From GCA-2688775 sp035288865 (GTDB lineage Archaea; Nanobdellota; Nanobdellia; Woesearchaeales; GW2011-AR4), in contig DATDZA010000038.1 in NCBI GenBank assembly GCA_035288865.1, positions 1 through 45,677 of the forward strand: a DNA stretch of 45,677 nucleotides. The letters run 5' to 3'. Shown here in pieces: positions 39,459-45,677 of the stretch. Each line of letters starts with the position of its first letter. The first letter of the stretch is position 1. Both the position numbers and the translations under genes were made by a program. The notes under the pieces were generated by a model. That model saw nothing but the letters and a program-made list of their open reading frames with translations, was not told where the DNA came from and searched no databases.

Positions 39459-40622
39459 TTAAACCAAACTCTTCGACAGAGAATTCTTGCATTCATCAGC
39501 TTTATTCACAGAACAAAAATTATTCTTAATCACATCAGCCGTCTGAACACCGCCAAATTTAATTTGATTATTAATTAAGAAAGTTGGAAAAGTTCTGATA
39601 TTAAGCTCTGAAGTTAAGCTGTCACCCTGTATGTGTTTCTCAAGCTGAACATTTTTGAATGAATTCAAAAATTCCTGCAGGTTCTTTTCTGCCTTTGCGC
39701 TTGCGGGATCATTTGGTTTTACAAATAAATCAAGCTTGTTTGGTATATTTTCGCGCCTGAAATAATATACAGAGCCTGCTGCATCTTCTTTCATGACGTA
39801 CCCATCATACTTTTTGATGAAAATTTGCTTAAATTGCCCGAAAGAAGAGCTGTTAATTATCTTTTCATCTAAAACATAGGCCGGCAGCACATTTATTCCG
39901 TATTTATCAGATAGTAATCTTCCCTCCTCAGTATCATAATTTATTTCCTTTTCATCAATTATTCCAAACCAGCTTTCCAGCAAAGACAAAATCCTCTTGG
40001 TATCGCAGTTAAAGCATTCGTTTCTCCCGTTTAATACGATGACTTTAATCTTTGGAACTTCTGGAATTTGACATTTCGCATTTTTCGTTCCGGGGCTGGA
40101 GCACACAGAATTAACGTTATCTTTAATACAGTCTGTATCAGAATTGCATAAAGCGGCAGGCTTGATTTGGGGTTGGTTTGACGTGCCGGAATGCCACAGA
40201 GAATATACAAAAAAGACCGCAAGCGCAAGCACGACAAAAACAATTGCATACTTGAAAAGTTTGCTCTCCTTTTTATCTACTTTAAAACCATCTTCAGCAA
40301 AATACTTTTCTTTTTTTGTTGATTCTTGCTTAATTTCTGTTTTTTCTTCGGGAATTGCTCTTAATTTGTTGCCATCCTCCAAATAATTATCATTTTCATT
40401 CTTGTCCTTGCTTGCACTTTCAGTTTCTTCAACTTTCTGAGCTTTTTCTATGCCTTTTGATTCCTCATTGTCCTCATCATTATGATTTATTTCTTTCAGT
40501 TTCTGCTCTACTCTTTCCTTTCCTTTTTCATATTCATCTTTGCTTATTACCTCAGCCTCAAAGCTTTCCTTGAGAAAATCCAGTTCCTGCTGAAGTTTAT
40601 CCCTGCTGTTTATGTCATCCAT
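39459..40622 (-). CDS. Membrane protein with tandem thioredoxin-like external domains
   Basis: A 387-aa protein. The N-terminal ~120 residues are cytosolic, acidic and coiled-coil-like, opening with a SHOCT-like helix pair (LDFLKESFEAEVISKDEYEK). One transmembrane helix follows (YAIVFVVLALAVFFVYSLW, about 126-144). Outside are two thioredoxin-like modules: one with C-F-N-C in VIVLNGRNECFNCDTKR and cis-Pro-like NVLPAYVLD, one with LDLFVKPNDPAS and RTFPTFLIN. Extra cysteines occur between (LCNSDTDC, NSVCSSPG). A role in extracytoplasmic disulfide chemistry is likely. DsbB/VKOR-type partner not in the window. Confidence 0.72.
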   Translation of the reverse strand: MDDINSRDKLQQELDFLKESFEAEVISKDEYEKGKERVEQKLKEINHNDEDNEESKGIEKAQKVEETESASKDKNENDNYLEDGNKLRAIPEEKTEIKQESTKKEKYFAEDGFKVDKKESKLFKYAIVFVVLALAVFFVYSLWHSGTSNQPQIKPAALCNSDTDCIKDNVNSVCSSPGTKNAKCQIPEVPKIKVIVLNGRNECFNCDTKRILSLLESWFGIIDEKEINYDTEEGRLLSDKYGINVLPAYVLDEKIINSSSFGQFKQIFIKKYDGYVMKEDAAGSVYYFRRENIPNKLDLFVKPNDPASAKAEKNLQEFLNSFKNVQLEKHIQGDSLTSELNIRTFPTFLINNQIKFGGVQTADVIKNNFCSVNKADECKNSLSKSLV

Positions 40623-40736
40623 ACAGACTAAGGCAGCTTAAGGCTAATAAATAAATCTTTCTAATAAAAAAAGCAAAATTTGTTACTAATAAGTTTCACT
40701 AAAAGCATTTATAAAATGCTCTTCAAGATCATCAGT

Positions 40737-42053
40737 ATGTACGACATTGTAATAGGCAGAAGCGAAGCAGACAAGGAAAAGTACGGGACAACTGGCGCTA
40801 TATTTCTGGGCAAGCACTACGTCAAAATGGGCCAGACAACTTCACTGTCAAACAAAGTTTATCTTGATGTCGCAAAATCCCATGTTGTTTTTGTGGTCGG
40901 CAAAAGAGGTTCGGGAAAGTCGTACAGCATGGGCGTAATCGCAGAAGGAATTTATGACTTGCCGGATGAAATAAAAAATAATCTGGCCGTTGTAATGCTC
41001 GACACAATGGGAATTTACTGGACGATGAAATACCCGAACCACAAAGAAAAAGAATTATTAGACGAATGGGGAGTTGAGGCTAGGGGGTTAAATGTTCACA
41101 TTTTCACGCCAATAGGCCATTTTCAGGAATATAAAGACAAAGGAATTCCAACAGATTTTCCATTTTCCGTAAAAACTAGCGAAATTGGCGCAGATGAATG
41201 GTGCATGATTTTTGGCATTTCTATAACAGAGCCCATAGGGATTCTGGTAGAAAGGATAATTAATAATCTCAAAGAAGAAAATCTGGATTTTGACATAAAA
41301 GAAATTATAAAGGCAGTTGATTCGGACGATAGGTCAGACAGAGCAACAAAAGATGCAGTTGAAAACCGGTTTCTTGTAGCGGAAAAATGGGGATTGTTCA
41401 GCAGAGAAGGCACTTTAATTGAAGATATAGTAATGCCCGGACAGATTTCTGTTCTGGACGTCAGCGCTTACGCAACTACTTCCGGTGCAGAGAACCTTCG
41501 CGCCCTTGTAATCGGCTTGGTTGCGCAAAAGCTTTTCCAGCAGAGAATGACTGCAAGAAAAGCTGAAGAGCAGAAATCAATTGCCGAGGAGATTCATTTC
41601 TTCGAAGAAGAAAAAGAAGAGAAGAAAGAACCGATTGTCTGGCTTGTGATAGACGAAGCGCACGAATTTTTACCAAACAAGGGAAAAACTCCTGCAACTT
41701 TGCCGCTTGTTACCGTTTTACGGGAAGGAAGGCAGCCTGGAATTTCACTCATATTGGCGTCGCAGCAGCCCGGAAAAATCCACAGTGACGTTTTCACGCA
41801 GTCTGATGTTGTAATTGCCCACAGAATAACAGCAAACATCGATGTTCAGGCTCTTGGTAGCATAATGCAGAGCTATATGAGAGAAGGCTTGGATAAGCAG
41901 CTGAATTTATTACCTCCTGAGGAGGGCGCAGCAATTGTTTTTGACGATATAAACGAAAAATTATATCCAATCAGGGTCCGTCCTAGATATACATGGCACG
42001 GCGGCTCCGCTCCGAATGCAATGCCAAAAGAGAAGAAAGTGTTTGAGTTCTAG
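40737..42053 (+). CDS. herA: HerA-family ATPase (DUF87)
   Basis: From the ATG at 40737 a 438-aa DNA translocase ATPase. Walker A is VVGKRGSGKSYSMGV, Walker B is VWLVIDEAHEFLP, and the following arginine-containing RQPGISLILASQQPGK is typical of HerA. A TATA element (CATTTATAAAATG, about 40708-40720) predicts initiation near this ATG, so the 19 codons upstream are not used. HerA pairs with NurA in end resection and plasmid/chromosome processing; nurA is not adjacent here. C-terminus KEKKVFEF is echoed by a fragment at 43394. Confidence 0.9.
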   Translation: MYDIVIGRSEADKEKYGTTGAIFLGKHYVKMGQTTSLSNKVYLDVAKSHVVFVVGKRGSGKSYSMGVIAEGIYDLPDEIKNNLAVVMLDTMGIYWTMKYPNHKEKELLDEWGVEARGLNVHIFTPIGHFQEYKDKGIPTDFPFSVKTSEIGADEWCMIFGISITEPIGILVERIINNLKEENLDFDIKEIIKAVDSDDRSDRATKDAVENRFLVAEKWGLFSREGTLIEDIVMPGQISVLDVSAYATTSGAENLRALVIGLVAQKLFQQRMTARKAEEQKSIAEEIHFFEEEKEEKKEPIVWLVIDEAHEFLPNKGKTPATLPLVTVLREGRQPGISLILASQQPGKIHSDVFTQSDVVIAHRITANIDVQALGSIMQSYMREGLDKQLNLLPPEEGAAIVFDDINEKLYPIRVRPRYTWHGGSAPNAMPKEKKVFEF

Positions 42054-42063
42054 ATTATTTTTC

Positions 42064-42465
42064 TTATTTTGCTATTTTTAACAAATTACTTAAGAATAAT
42101 TCAGTCATTTGGTCTTTCTGTATTATCTGATTCGGATCCACTTTATACTTTTCTGCGACTGATATATCACTCAACGATACAAATCCAGACATCAAAAAAA
42201 TCTTTTCTCGTTGAACGCCACGGTCAATAAGTCGCTCCCTTAAGTCTAGTCCTGCGCCATAAACCTTTTCTTCATTTTTATTAGGTGGAACTTGCATATC
42301 TAAAATATAAGCTGCATAAACATCTCCAGTAGCGTCTAAATGTTTTATAGCATCTTCAACATTTGGTTGTGTAGTTGGAACAAAACTTATTTCTCTTAGT
42401 CGTGCTTCTAAAAAATTTCTATCGCTTGGTTCATCTTCCAAAATAAATATGAGGTTTTGTTTCAT
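42064..42465 (-). CDS. Stand-alone response-regulator receiver domain
   Basis: A 133-aa CheY-like receiver. It has the acidic pocket in LIFILEDEPSD (E/D near residue 10), the phosphoacceptor Asp in AAYILDMQVPP, the Ser/Thr switch in FLMSGFVS and the conserved Lys in IIQKDQM. No output domain and no histidine kinase in this window, so it is an orphan single-domain regulator. It is convergent with herA (10 nt). Confidence 0.85.
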   Translation of the reverse strand: MKQNLIFILEDEPSDRNFLEARLREISFVPTTQPNVEDAIKHLDATGDVYAAYILDMQVPPNKNEEKVYGAGLDLRERLIDRGVQREKIFLMSGFVSLSDISVAEKYKVDPNQIIQKDQMTELFLSNLLKIAK

Positions 42466-42567
42466 TTTTACTCAATTGAAGTAATGAAGTAGTATTCTTA
42501 AATCATAGTCCTCCTTTTTAGGATTACAATAGAAAAGTTTAAAAATCATTAATGAATCTAATTTTAT

Positions 42568-43290
42568 ATGTACAACCTTCATTTAGAACAAATTGGATTA
42601 ACCAAAAACCAGTCAGCAGTATATTTAGCATTATTAAAATTAGGCTCGACAACTGCGCAAAATATAATAAAAGAGTCAGGATTGCATCGCTCAAGAGTAT
42701 ACGACAGCTTAGAAAGATTAGAAGATTTAGGTTTAGTTAGTTATGTTGTAAAAGATTTCAAGAAATATTTTCAGGCGTCAAATCCAGAAAAATTGCTGGA
42801 TTATTTGGATGAAAAGAAAGAAATTGTAAATCAAATTCTTCCGGAATTAAAAAAACTGGAAGGAATGAAAAAAGAAGTCATAAATGCGTCAATCTACAAA
42901 GGAAAAGAAGGTATAAAAACAATCCATTCAGAGATGCTTAAGGAAGGGAAAGAAGTTCTTGTTTTAGGAGCTAAAGGGATGATTTTCAAGGAACTTCCCT
43001 ATTTTATTCCAAATTTTGAGAAAGAAAGAATAAAGAAAAAAATAAAATTTACGTTGATATACGACAATAAGGAAGTAAAAGAATTTGAGAAAGACAAAAT
43101 AAAAAGAAAACTTTTTGAAGGGAAATCTTTCCCAATAGGTTTTGATTCCAAAGGAGTTGTCAATATTTTTGGAAATAAAATTGCAATAGTTCTATGGAAA
43201 GAATATCCAAGTGCATTTATGATAGACAACAAGGATATTGCCGACTCTTTCAGGAGGTGGTTTGAATTTGTGTATAAAAAACTAAAATAA
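42568..43290 (+). CDS. TrmB-family transcription regulator
   Basis: A 240-aa protein with an N-terminal winged helix typical of TrmB (EQIGLTKNQSAVYLALLKLG and GLHRSRVYDSLERLEDLGLV), then a long helical linker (LDYLDEKKEIVNQILPELKK) and a C-terminal effector/dimer domain (SIYKGKEGIKTIHSEML, FGNKIAIVLWKEYPSAFMI). TrmB proteins regulate sugar and other metabolic genes in archaea. No transporter or metabolic operon adjoins, so the target is not visible. Its stop directly abuts the mgtC relic. Confidence 0.85.
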   Translation: MYNLHLEQIGLTKNQSAVYLALLKLGSTTAQNIIKESGLHRSRVYDSLERLEDLGLVSYVVKDFKKYFQASNPEKLLDYLDEKKEIVNQILPELKKLEGMKKEVINASIYKGKEGIKTIHSEMLKEGKEVLVLGAKGMIFKELPYFIPNFEKERIKKKIKFTLIYDNKEVKEFEKDKIKRKLFEGKSFPIGFDSKGVVNIFGNKIAIVLWKEYPSAFMIDNKDIADSFRRWFEFVYKKLK

Positions 43291-43347
43291 TTACAATCCC
43301 CTAAAAACCTCAAACTTGTTCAACTACAGAATAATCAAAGACAACAT
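43291..43347 (-). pseudogene. Relic of an mgtC 3' end
   Basis: On the minus strand this reads MLSLIIL-stop-LNKFEVFRGL-stop. It matches the C-terminus of the intact MgtC at 43861 (VLVLIILHLNKLEFFRGL), including the final FRGL and stop, with the histidine codon changed to a TAG stop. The bases around ACAATCCCCT are identical in both copies. It is therefore a decayed duplicate of the mgtC end and not a gene. Confidence 0.65.
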
Positions 43348-43393
43348 ATTAAATAATAGACTTGTTAAGATACACTTATCATTGGAGAAACGT

Positions 43394-43426
43394 CTTGCCA
43401 GAAAAGAAAAAGTGTTTGAGATTTGA
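43394..43426 (+). pseudogene. Possible relic of a herA 3' end
   Basis: Read on the plus strand, this gives LARKEKVFEI-stop, close to the herA C-terminus AMPKEKKVFEF-stop. A 12-nt run AAAGTGTTTGAG is identical to herA (42036-42047 region). It lies between the mgtC relic and the lipoprotein gene. Short, so chance cannot be excluded, but it fits a tandem duplication of the herA-mgtC interval. Confidence 0.4.
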
Positions 43427-43432
43427 CTTGTT

Positions 43433-43855
43433 TTACATAAACCCTATTTGGCTGTCTTGCACTCTAAAATTAAAGTGCTTTAGCGTTGGACTATAATGTG
43501 TTTCTGGATAATACCAATAATCTAACACTGCCCAATGTCTATCTTTAACTTCAAATTGTTCTTCCAAAGTGGCTTCTCCTTTGATTGAAATTGCTCTTAA
43601 AGTATGGTTTCCTTTTTCAAGTTGAAAGATAAACTCCTTCCAATTGTGTTGGTTTCCAACTCTAAATTTATCATCAATGGCTAACTTATCATCTATAAAT
43701 ATCTTAACATCCACAGGGCTGATTGCGAAACTTTGGTCGCTTACGTATAAAACAAAATTACCATTTTGATTCTGGAGAATCTCTGTTTTTGAAGTGGAAG
43801 AACAAGATATTAGCATGAAAGAAAATAAAACAAAAATGATTTGGCAGAGTTTCAT
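43433..43855 (-). CDS. Lipoprotein
   Basis: A 140-aa protein from the ATG at 43855, five nt after the mgtC stop (an in-frame GTG at 43864 would overlap that stop). It has a lipoprotein signal, MKLCQIIFVLFSFMLISCSS, with lipobox LISC, and a beta-sandwich-like exported domain (VLYVSDQSFAISPVDVKIFI, LEKGNHTLRAISIKGEAT). Family not recognised. It is cotranscribed with mgtC and lies between two relics of flanking genes, so it may have arrived with a local duplication. Confidence 0.7.
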   Translation of the reverse strand: MKLCQIIFVLFSFMLISCSSTSKTEILQNQNGNFVLYVSDQSFAISPVDVKIFIDDKLAIDDKFRVGNQHNWKEFIFQLEKGNHTLRAISIKGEATLEEQFEVKDRHWAVLDYWYYPETHYSPTLKHFNFRVQDSQIGFM

Positions 43856-43860
43856 AATAT

Positions 43861-44280
43861 TCACAATCCCCTGAAAAATTCCAATTTATTCAGGTGAAGG
43901 ATTATCAAAACCAATACAACCGAAACTAATGTCATAAAATAATATCCTAGCCCGATTGCCATTCCGACTCCGGCAACTGCCCATATTGACGCTGCTGTCG
44001 TAAGCCCATGAACTTCTATCTTTGACTTAAAGATTGTCCCAGCGCCTAGAAACCCTACTCCTGTGACAACTCCCGCAATTATCCTGCTAGTTATATCAGA
44101 AAATAATTCCGGAGGCGCCCCTTCCAATGCCAATAATAAAAATAAAGCCGAGCCAAGTGAAACGAGCATATGCGTCCTGACTCCAGCCGGCTTGTGAACT
44201 ATTTCCCTCTCTATCCCAATCAAGCCACCAAAGACTGCTGCAAGAATTAACCGCAAGAGTACTTCATTATATGCTATCAT
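43861..44280 (-). CDS. MgtC/SapB-family membrane protein
   Basis: A 139-aa protein with about four transmembrane helices. The MgtC signature is visible: GGLIGIEREIVHKPAGVRTHM and VTGVGFLGAGTIFKS, then VHGLTTAASIWAVAGVGMAIG. MgtC-type proteins modulate membrane ATPase and Mg2+-related physiology and are not Mg transporters themselves. Followed by a lipoprotein gene. Regulation not visible. Confidence 0.9.
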   Translation of the reverse strand: MIAYNEVLLRLILAAVFGGLIGIEREIVHKPAGVRTHMLVSLGSALFLLLALEGAPPELFSDITSRIIAGVVTGVGFLGAGTIFKSKIEVHGLTTAASIWAVAGVGMAIGLGYYFMTLVSVVLVLIILHLNKLEFFRGL

Positions 44281-44296
44281 CTTGCAGGTTCAAGGT

Positions 44297-44446
44297 TTAT
44301 CGTTTCTTTTTCTCAGCCTTGGATTTTCTCTTTATGTCTGAGCCATGCGCCCTCTTATAGGTCTGTATGTCCTTAAACTTTCCTTTTTTGTCGCGCACTG
44401 CATAAAGTTTTTTTCCCGTGCTCGATCTATGTGTTGTTCTTTTCAT
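44297..44446 (-). CDS. Small basic protein
   Basis: A 49-aa, strongly basic frame (MKRTTHRSSTGKKLYAVRDK, then KFKDIQTYKRAHGSDIKRKS). Its ATG overlaps the stop of the upstream gene (ATGA overlap at 44443-44446), so the two are coupled. Basic composition suggests RNA or ribosome association. Pattern resembles small conserved archaeal/bacterial proteins of unknown function. It is absent from ordinary length cut-offs but coupled and well-formed. Confidence 0.65.
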   Translation of the reverse strand: MKRTTHRSSTGKKLYAVRDKKGKFKDIQTYKRAHGSDIKRKSKAEKKKR

Positions 44447-44658
44447 TTTTTTACACCCCTGTTCATTTTTATCGGCCAGTCGCTTGGCGCGTAAGTCATT
44501 GAAATTGCTGAAGCAACAAACATCAGCGTAAAGAACAGCACAAATGTAAATCCCCAGTTCTTTGAAGCCGGAAGAATGTAAAAAGCAGAAATTATGAAGC
44601 CCACCATGCTTGTCAGCATAAACCCGCCCGACAAAGGCGCTATATTGAATTCTGCCAT
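44443..44658 (-). CDS. Small two-TM membrane protein
   Basis: A 71-aa protein with two hydrophobic helices (GGFMLTSMVGFIISAFYIL and WGFTFVLFFTLMFVASAIS) and a short C-terminal tail with MTYAPSDWPIKMNRG. Overlaps the next gene by ATGA. A GGTGAT ribosome-binding site (AAAGAAGGTGATAAAATG) precedes it. Function unknown. Part of a row of small membrane/basic genes. Confidence 0.72.
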   Translation of the reverse strand: MAEFNIAPLSGGFMLTSMVGFIISAFYILPASKNWGFTFVLFFTLMFVASAISMTYAPSDWPIKMNRGVKK

Positions 44659-44677
44659 TTTATCACCTTCTTTTTTA

Positions 44678-45112
44678 TTAATTTAGAATATAACCCACAT
44701 TGCCATTGTCATCAATATATATCTTCCTGTTTTTCTGGTCGTCGGTTAATGATTTTACCTTTGCAACAGCCGGAGTCGAATCATCATCCATCCAGTAAAT
44801 AAATCCGTTTGCATCAATATAATAATTTCCCGGAGCCAGCACTTCCAGCGACTTGACATCATTATATTCCTTTACATCAGTTTGTGTTGCGGCATCGGAA
44901 TTATAAGACGTGCTTGTTGCAAATCCTGTTAAATTATTTTGCCCGCTCATTAATCCTATAAGAGAAATGAATATTGCCAAAGCTACAACAACAAGCGCAG
45001 ATTTGAAATGGTCTTTTTGCTTAGGTTTATTATTAGATTGATGTTCATTATGAGAATAATTATTGTGCTGATCATGTGAATAGATTTGCGAATGATGCTG
45101 CTTGTGTTCCAT
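44678..45112 (-). CDS. His-rich membrane-anchored protein
   Basis: A 144-aa protein. The N-terminal cytosolic ~30 residues are His/Asn/Gln-rich (MEHKQHHSQIYSHDQHNNYS), likely metal binding. One transmembrane helix (ALVVVALAIFISLIGLMSG) follows, then an extracytoplasmic domain with VLAPGNYYIDANGFIYWMDDD and IYIDDNGNVGYILN, two beta-hairpin-like repeats. Family not recognised. Gap of 19 nt to the two-TM protein. Confidence 0.7.
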   Translation of the reverse strand: MEHKQHHSQIYSHDQHNNYSHNEHQSNNKPKQKDHFKSALVVVALAIFISLIGLMSGQNNLTGFATSTSYNSDAATQTDVKEYNDVKSLEVLAPGNYYIDANGFIYWMDDDSTPAVAKVKSLTDDQKNRKIYIDDNGNVGYILN

Positions 45113-45222
45113 TTTATGTAGTTTAGCAATTCTAGTATTTAAATATTCTTTATTTTAACGATTATTTAAAGTTAATGGAAAAAAATGGTAGTCAAGTTCG
45201 TTGAATGTGAATCTGAAAAAAT

Positions 45223-45513
45223 TTATTTTTTCTTTATTTTATCTATTATCAATCCAATGATCAGACCAAAAAAACCATAAAAGATTGGAGCGAAAAATAC
45301 TGCCACTTCTAAATCACGGTAAATGCATTCTGATTTAGCGGCGGGACATAGATAAAATACGGCATCAATAAGTGAAGATAATTTATAAATGGGATAAATA
45401 ATAAGATTAATAATAAACCAATCAAAGTTATGTGAGAATGCGATAAAGGAGATAATCGTTATTAAAAATCCTATTAATAAACCAAATAGACCCCATTTTA
45501 TGCTTTTTAGCAT
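45223..45513 (-). CDS. Small polytopic membrane protein
   Basis: A 96-aa protein with three hydrophobic segments (WGLFGLLIGFLITIISFIAF, LIIYPIYKLSSLIDAVFYL, FFAPIFYGFFGLIIGLIID) and a Lys-rich end. Two cysteines (YLCPAAKSECIYRD) lie in the loop between helices 2 and 3, perhaps a disulfide. Family unknown. It lies 29 nt downstream of the trpS stop, so it may be co-transcribed. Confidence 0.65.
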   Translation of the reverse strand: MLKSIKWGLFGLLIGFLITIISFIAFSHNFDWFIINLIIYPIYKLSSLIDAVFYLCPAAKSECIYRDLEVAVFFAPIFYGFFGLIIGLIIDKIKKK

Positions 45514-45542
45514 TTTAAAATTCTATAAAAAACTAAACCAAT

Positions 45543-45677
45543 TCATCCCCTCAGCATAAACTTCTCTACCATTTTCTTTGCTTTTTCCCGCCTTGCCTGA
45601 TGCTCTTTCAAATATTTGTTTATTGTGTCGGCAGTAAATTTCTTAAGTTCTCCAGTAAGCATTTTCCCACTTTTGTA
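45543..45677 (-). CDS. trpS: Tryptophanyl-tRNA synthetase, C-terminal end (partial)
   Basis: The window edge cuts this gene; 44 codons plus the stop are visible. The reading frame gives YKSGKMLTGELKKF and then an amphipathic C-terminal helix with EHQARREKAKKMVEKFMLRG before the stop. The block K-x-G-x-M-L-T-G-E-L-K-K is typical of the archaeal/eukaryal TrpRS C-terminal end. The catalytic part is beyond the window. Confidence is limited by the short length. Confidence 0.72.
   Translation of the reverse strand, partial: YKSGKMLTGELKKFTADTINKYLKEHQARREKAKKMVEKFMLRG

Noticed and set aside
40680..40736. N-terminal 19-residue extension of herA
   Set aside because: It contains the TATA element of the gene and lies upstream of the predicted transcription start.
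43291..43432. Additional short gene between TrmB and the lipoprotein
   Set aside because: The only resemblance is to 3' ends of mgtC and herA with stops in frame, so these are relics.

Overview
The window reads as the genome of a small-genome archaeon, most likely a DPANN-type lineage (Woesearchaeota/Pacearchaeota-like). This is an inference from gene content; I cannot name a species. The evidence is A+T-rich DNA and TATA/BRE-type promoters placed about 25 nt before leaderless starts. It is also the archaeal information-processing set: Topo VI A and B, archaeal DnaG, HerA-type ATPase, Rio1, Pno1/Dim2-like KH protein, archease, Dph2 and an intron-interrupted tRNA. Class III signal-peptide (EppA/FlaK-type) pilins and many tiny membrane proteins complete the picture.

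Layout. 1-3000: structured non-coding DNA, a Fur-family/ZIP metal-uptake operon with a Fur-box-like operator, archease, an orphan ParA and a coupled 42-aa membrane peptide. 3200-11450: an aldehyde dehydrogenase/acetolactate-synthase-like operon, an IscA-type protein fused to a redox-disulfide domain, a DUF4258/DUF2283 toxin-antitoxin-like pair beside a bacterial-style MetRS, DUF1003, and a membrane-anchored winged-helix regulator with a palindrome in its promoter. 11550-18240: an amino-acid permease fused to a methyltransferase, a 164-bp MITE with target duplication, and a pilin operon (five class III prepilins) ending in a phage-tail-collar-like adhesin.

18302-20977 is a complete transposon with 26-bp perfect terminal inverted repeats and a 9-bp target duplication. 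It carries an IS6/IS240-like DDE transposase with an N-terminal SWIM zinc finger and four cargo genes: an RHH regulator, a lipoprotein, a membrane-anchored protein and a GTG-start two-TM peptide. It sits directly upstream of the pilin promoter.

21000-31990: ECF-S-like membrane protein, an N-terminally shortened Dph2, secreted and lipoproteins, a zinc-ribbon protein, a structured RNA leading into a LAGLIDADG endonuclease gene that overlaps sodA, a GNAT enzyme with a helical neighbourhood, and two tandem ~45-aa membrane peptides. 32123-37250: a tRNA-Arg(UCU) gene best explained by three introns, then the rio1-KH-top6B-top6A cluster with a coupled small zinc protein. 37320-37710: two candidate stable RNAs behind identical promoters. 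37900-45677: dnaG, a membrane tandem-thioredoxin protein, herA, a receiver domain, TrmB, degenerate 3' fragments of mgtC and herA (a decayed duplication), mgtC, a run of small membrane/basic proteins, and the 3' end of trpS running off the window.

Common threads: archease fits the multi-intron tRNA in a tRNA splicing/ligation pathway; the Topo VI-KH-Rio1 block is a conserved archaeal neighbourhood; the transposon, MITE, homing endonuclease and decayed duplication show where the region has been rearranged. No CRISPR array, rRNA or integrase gene was seen.
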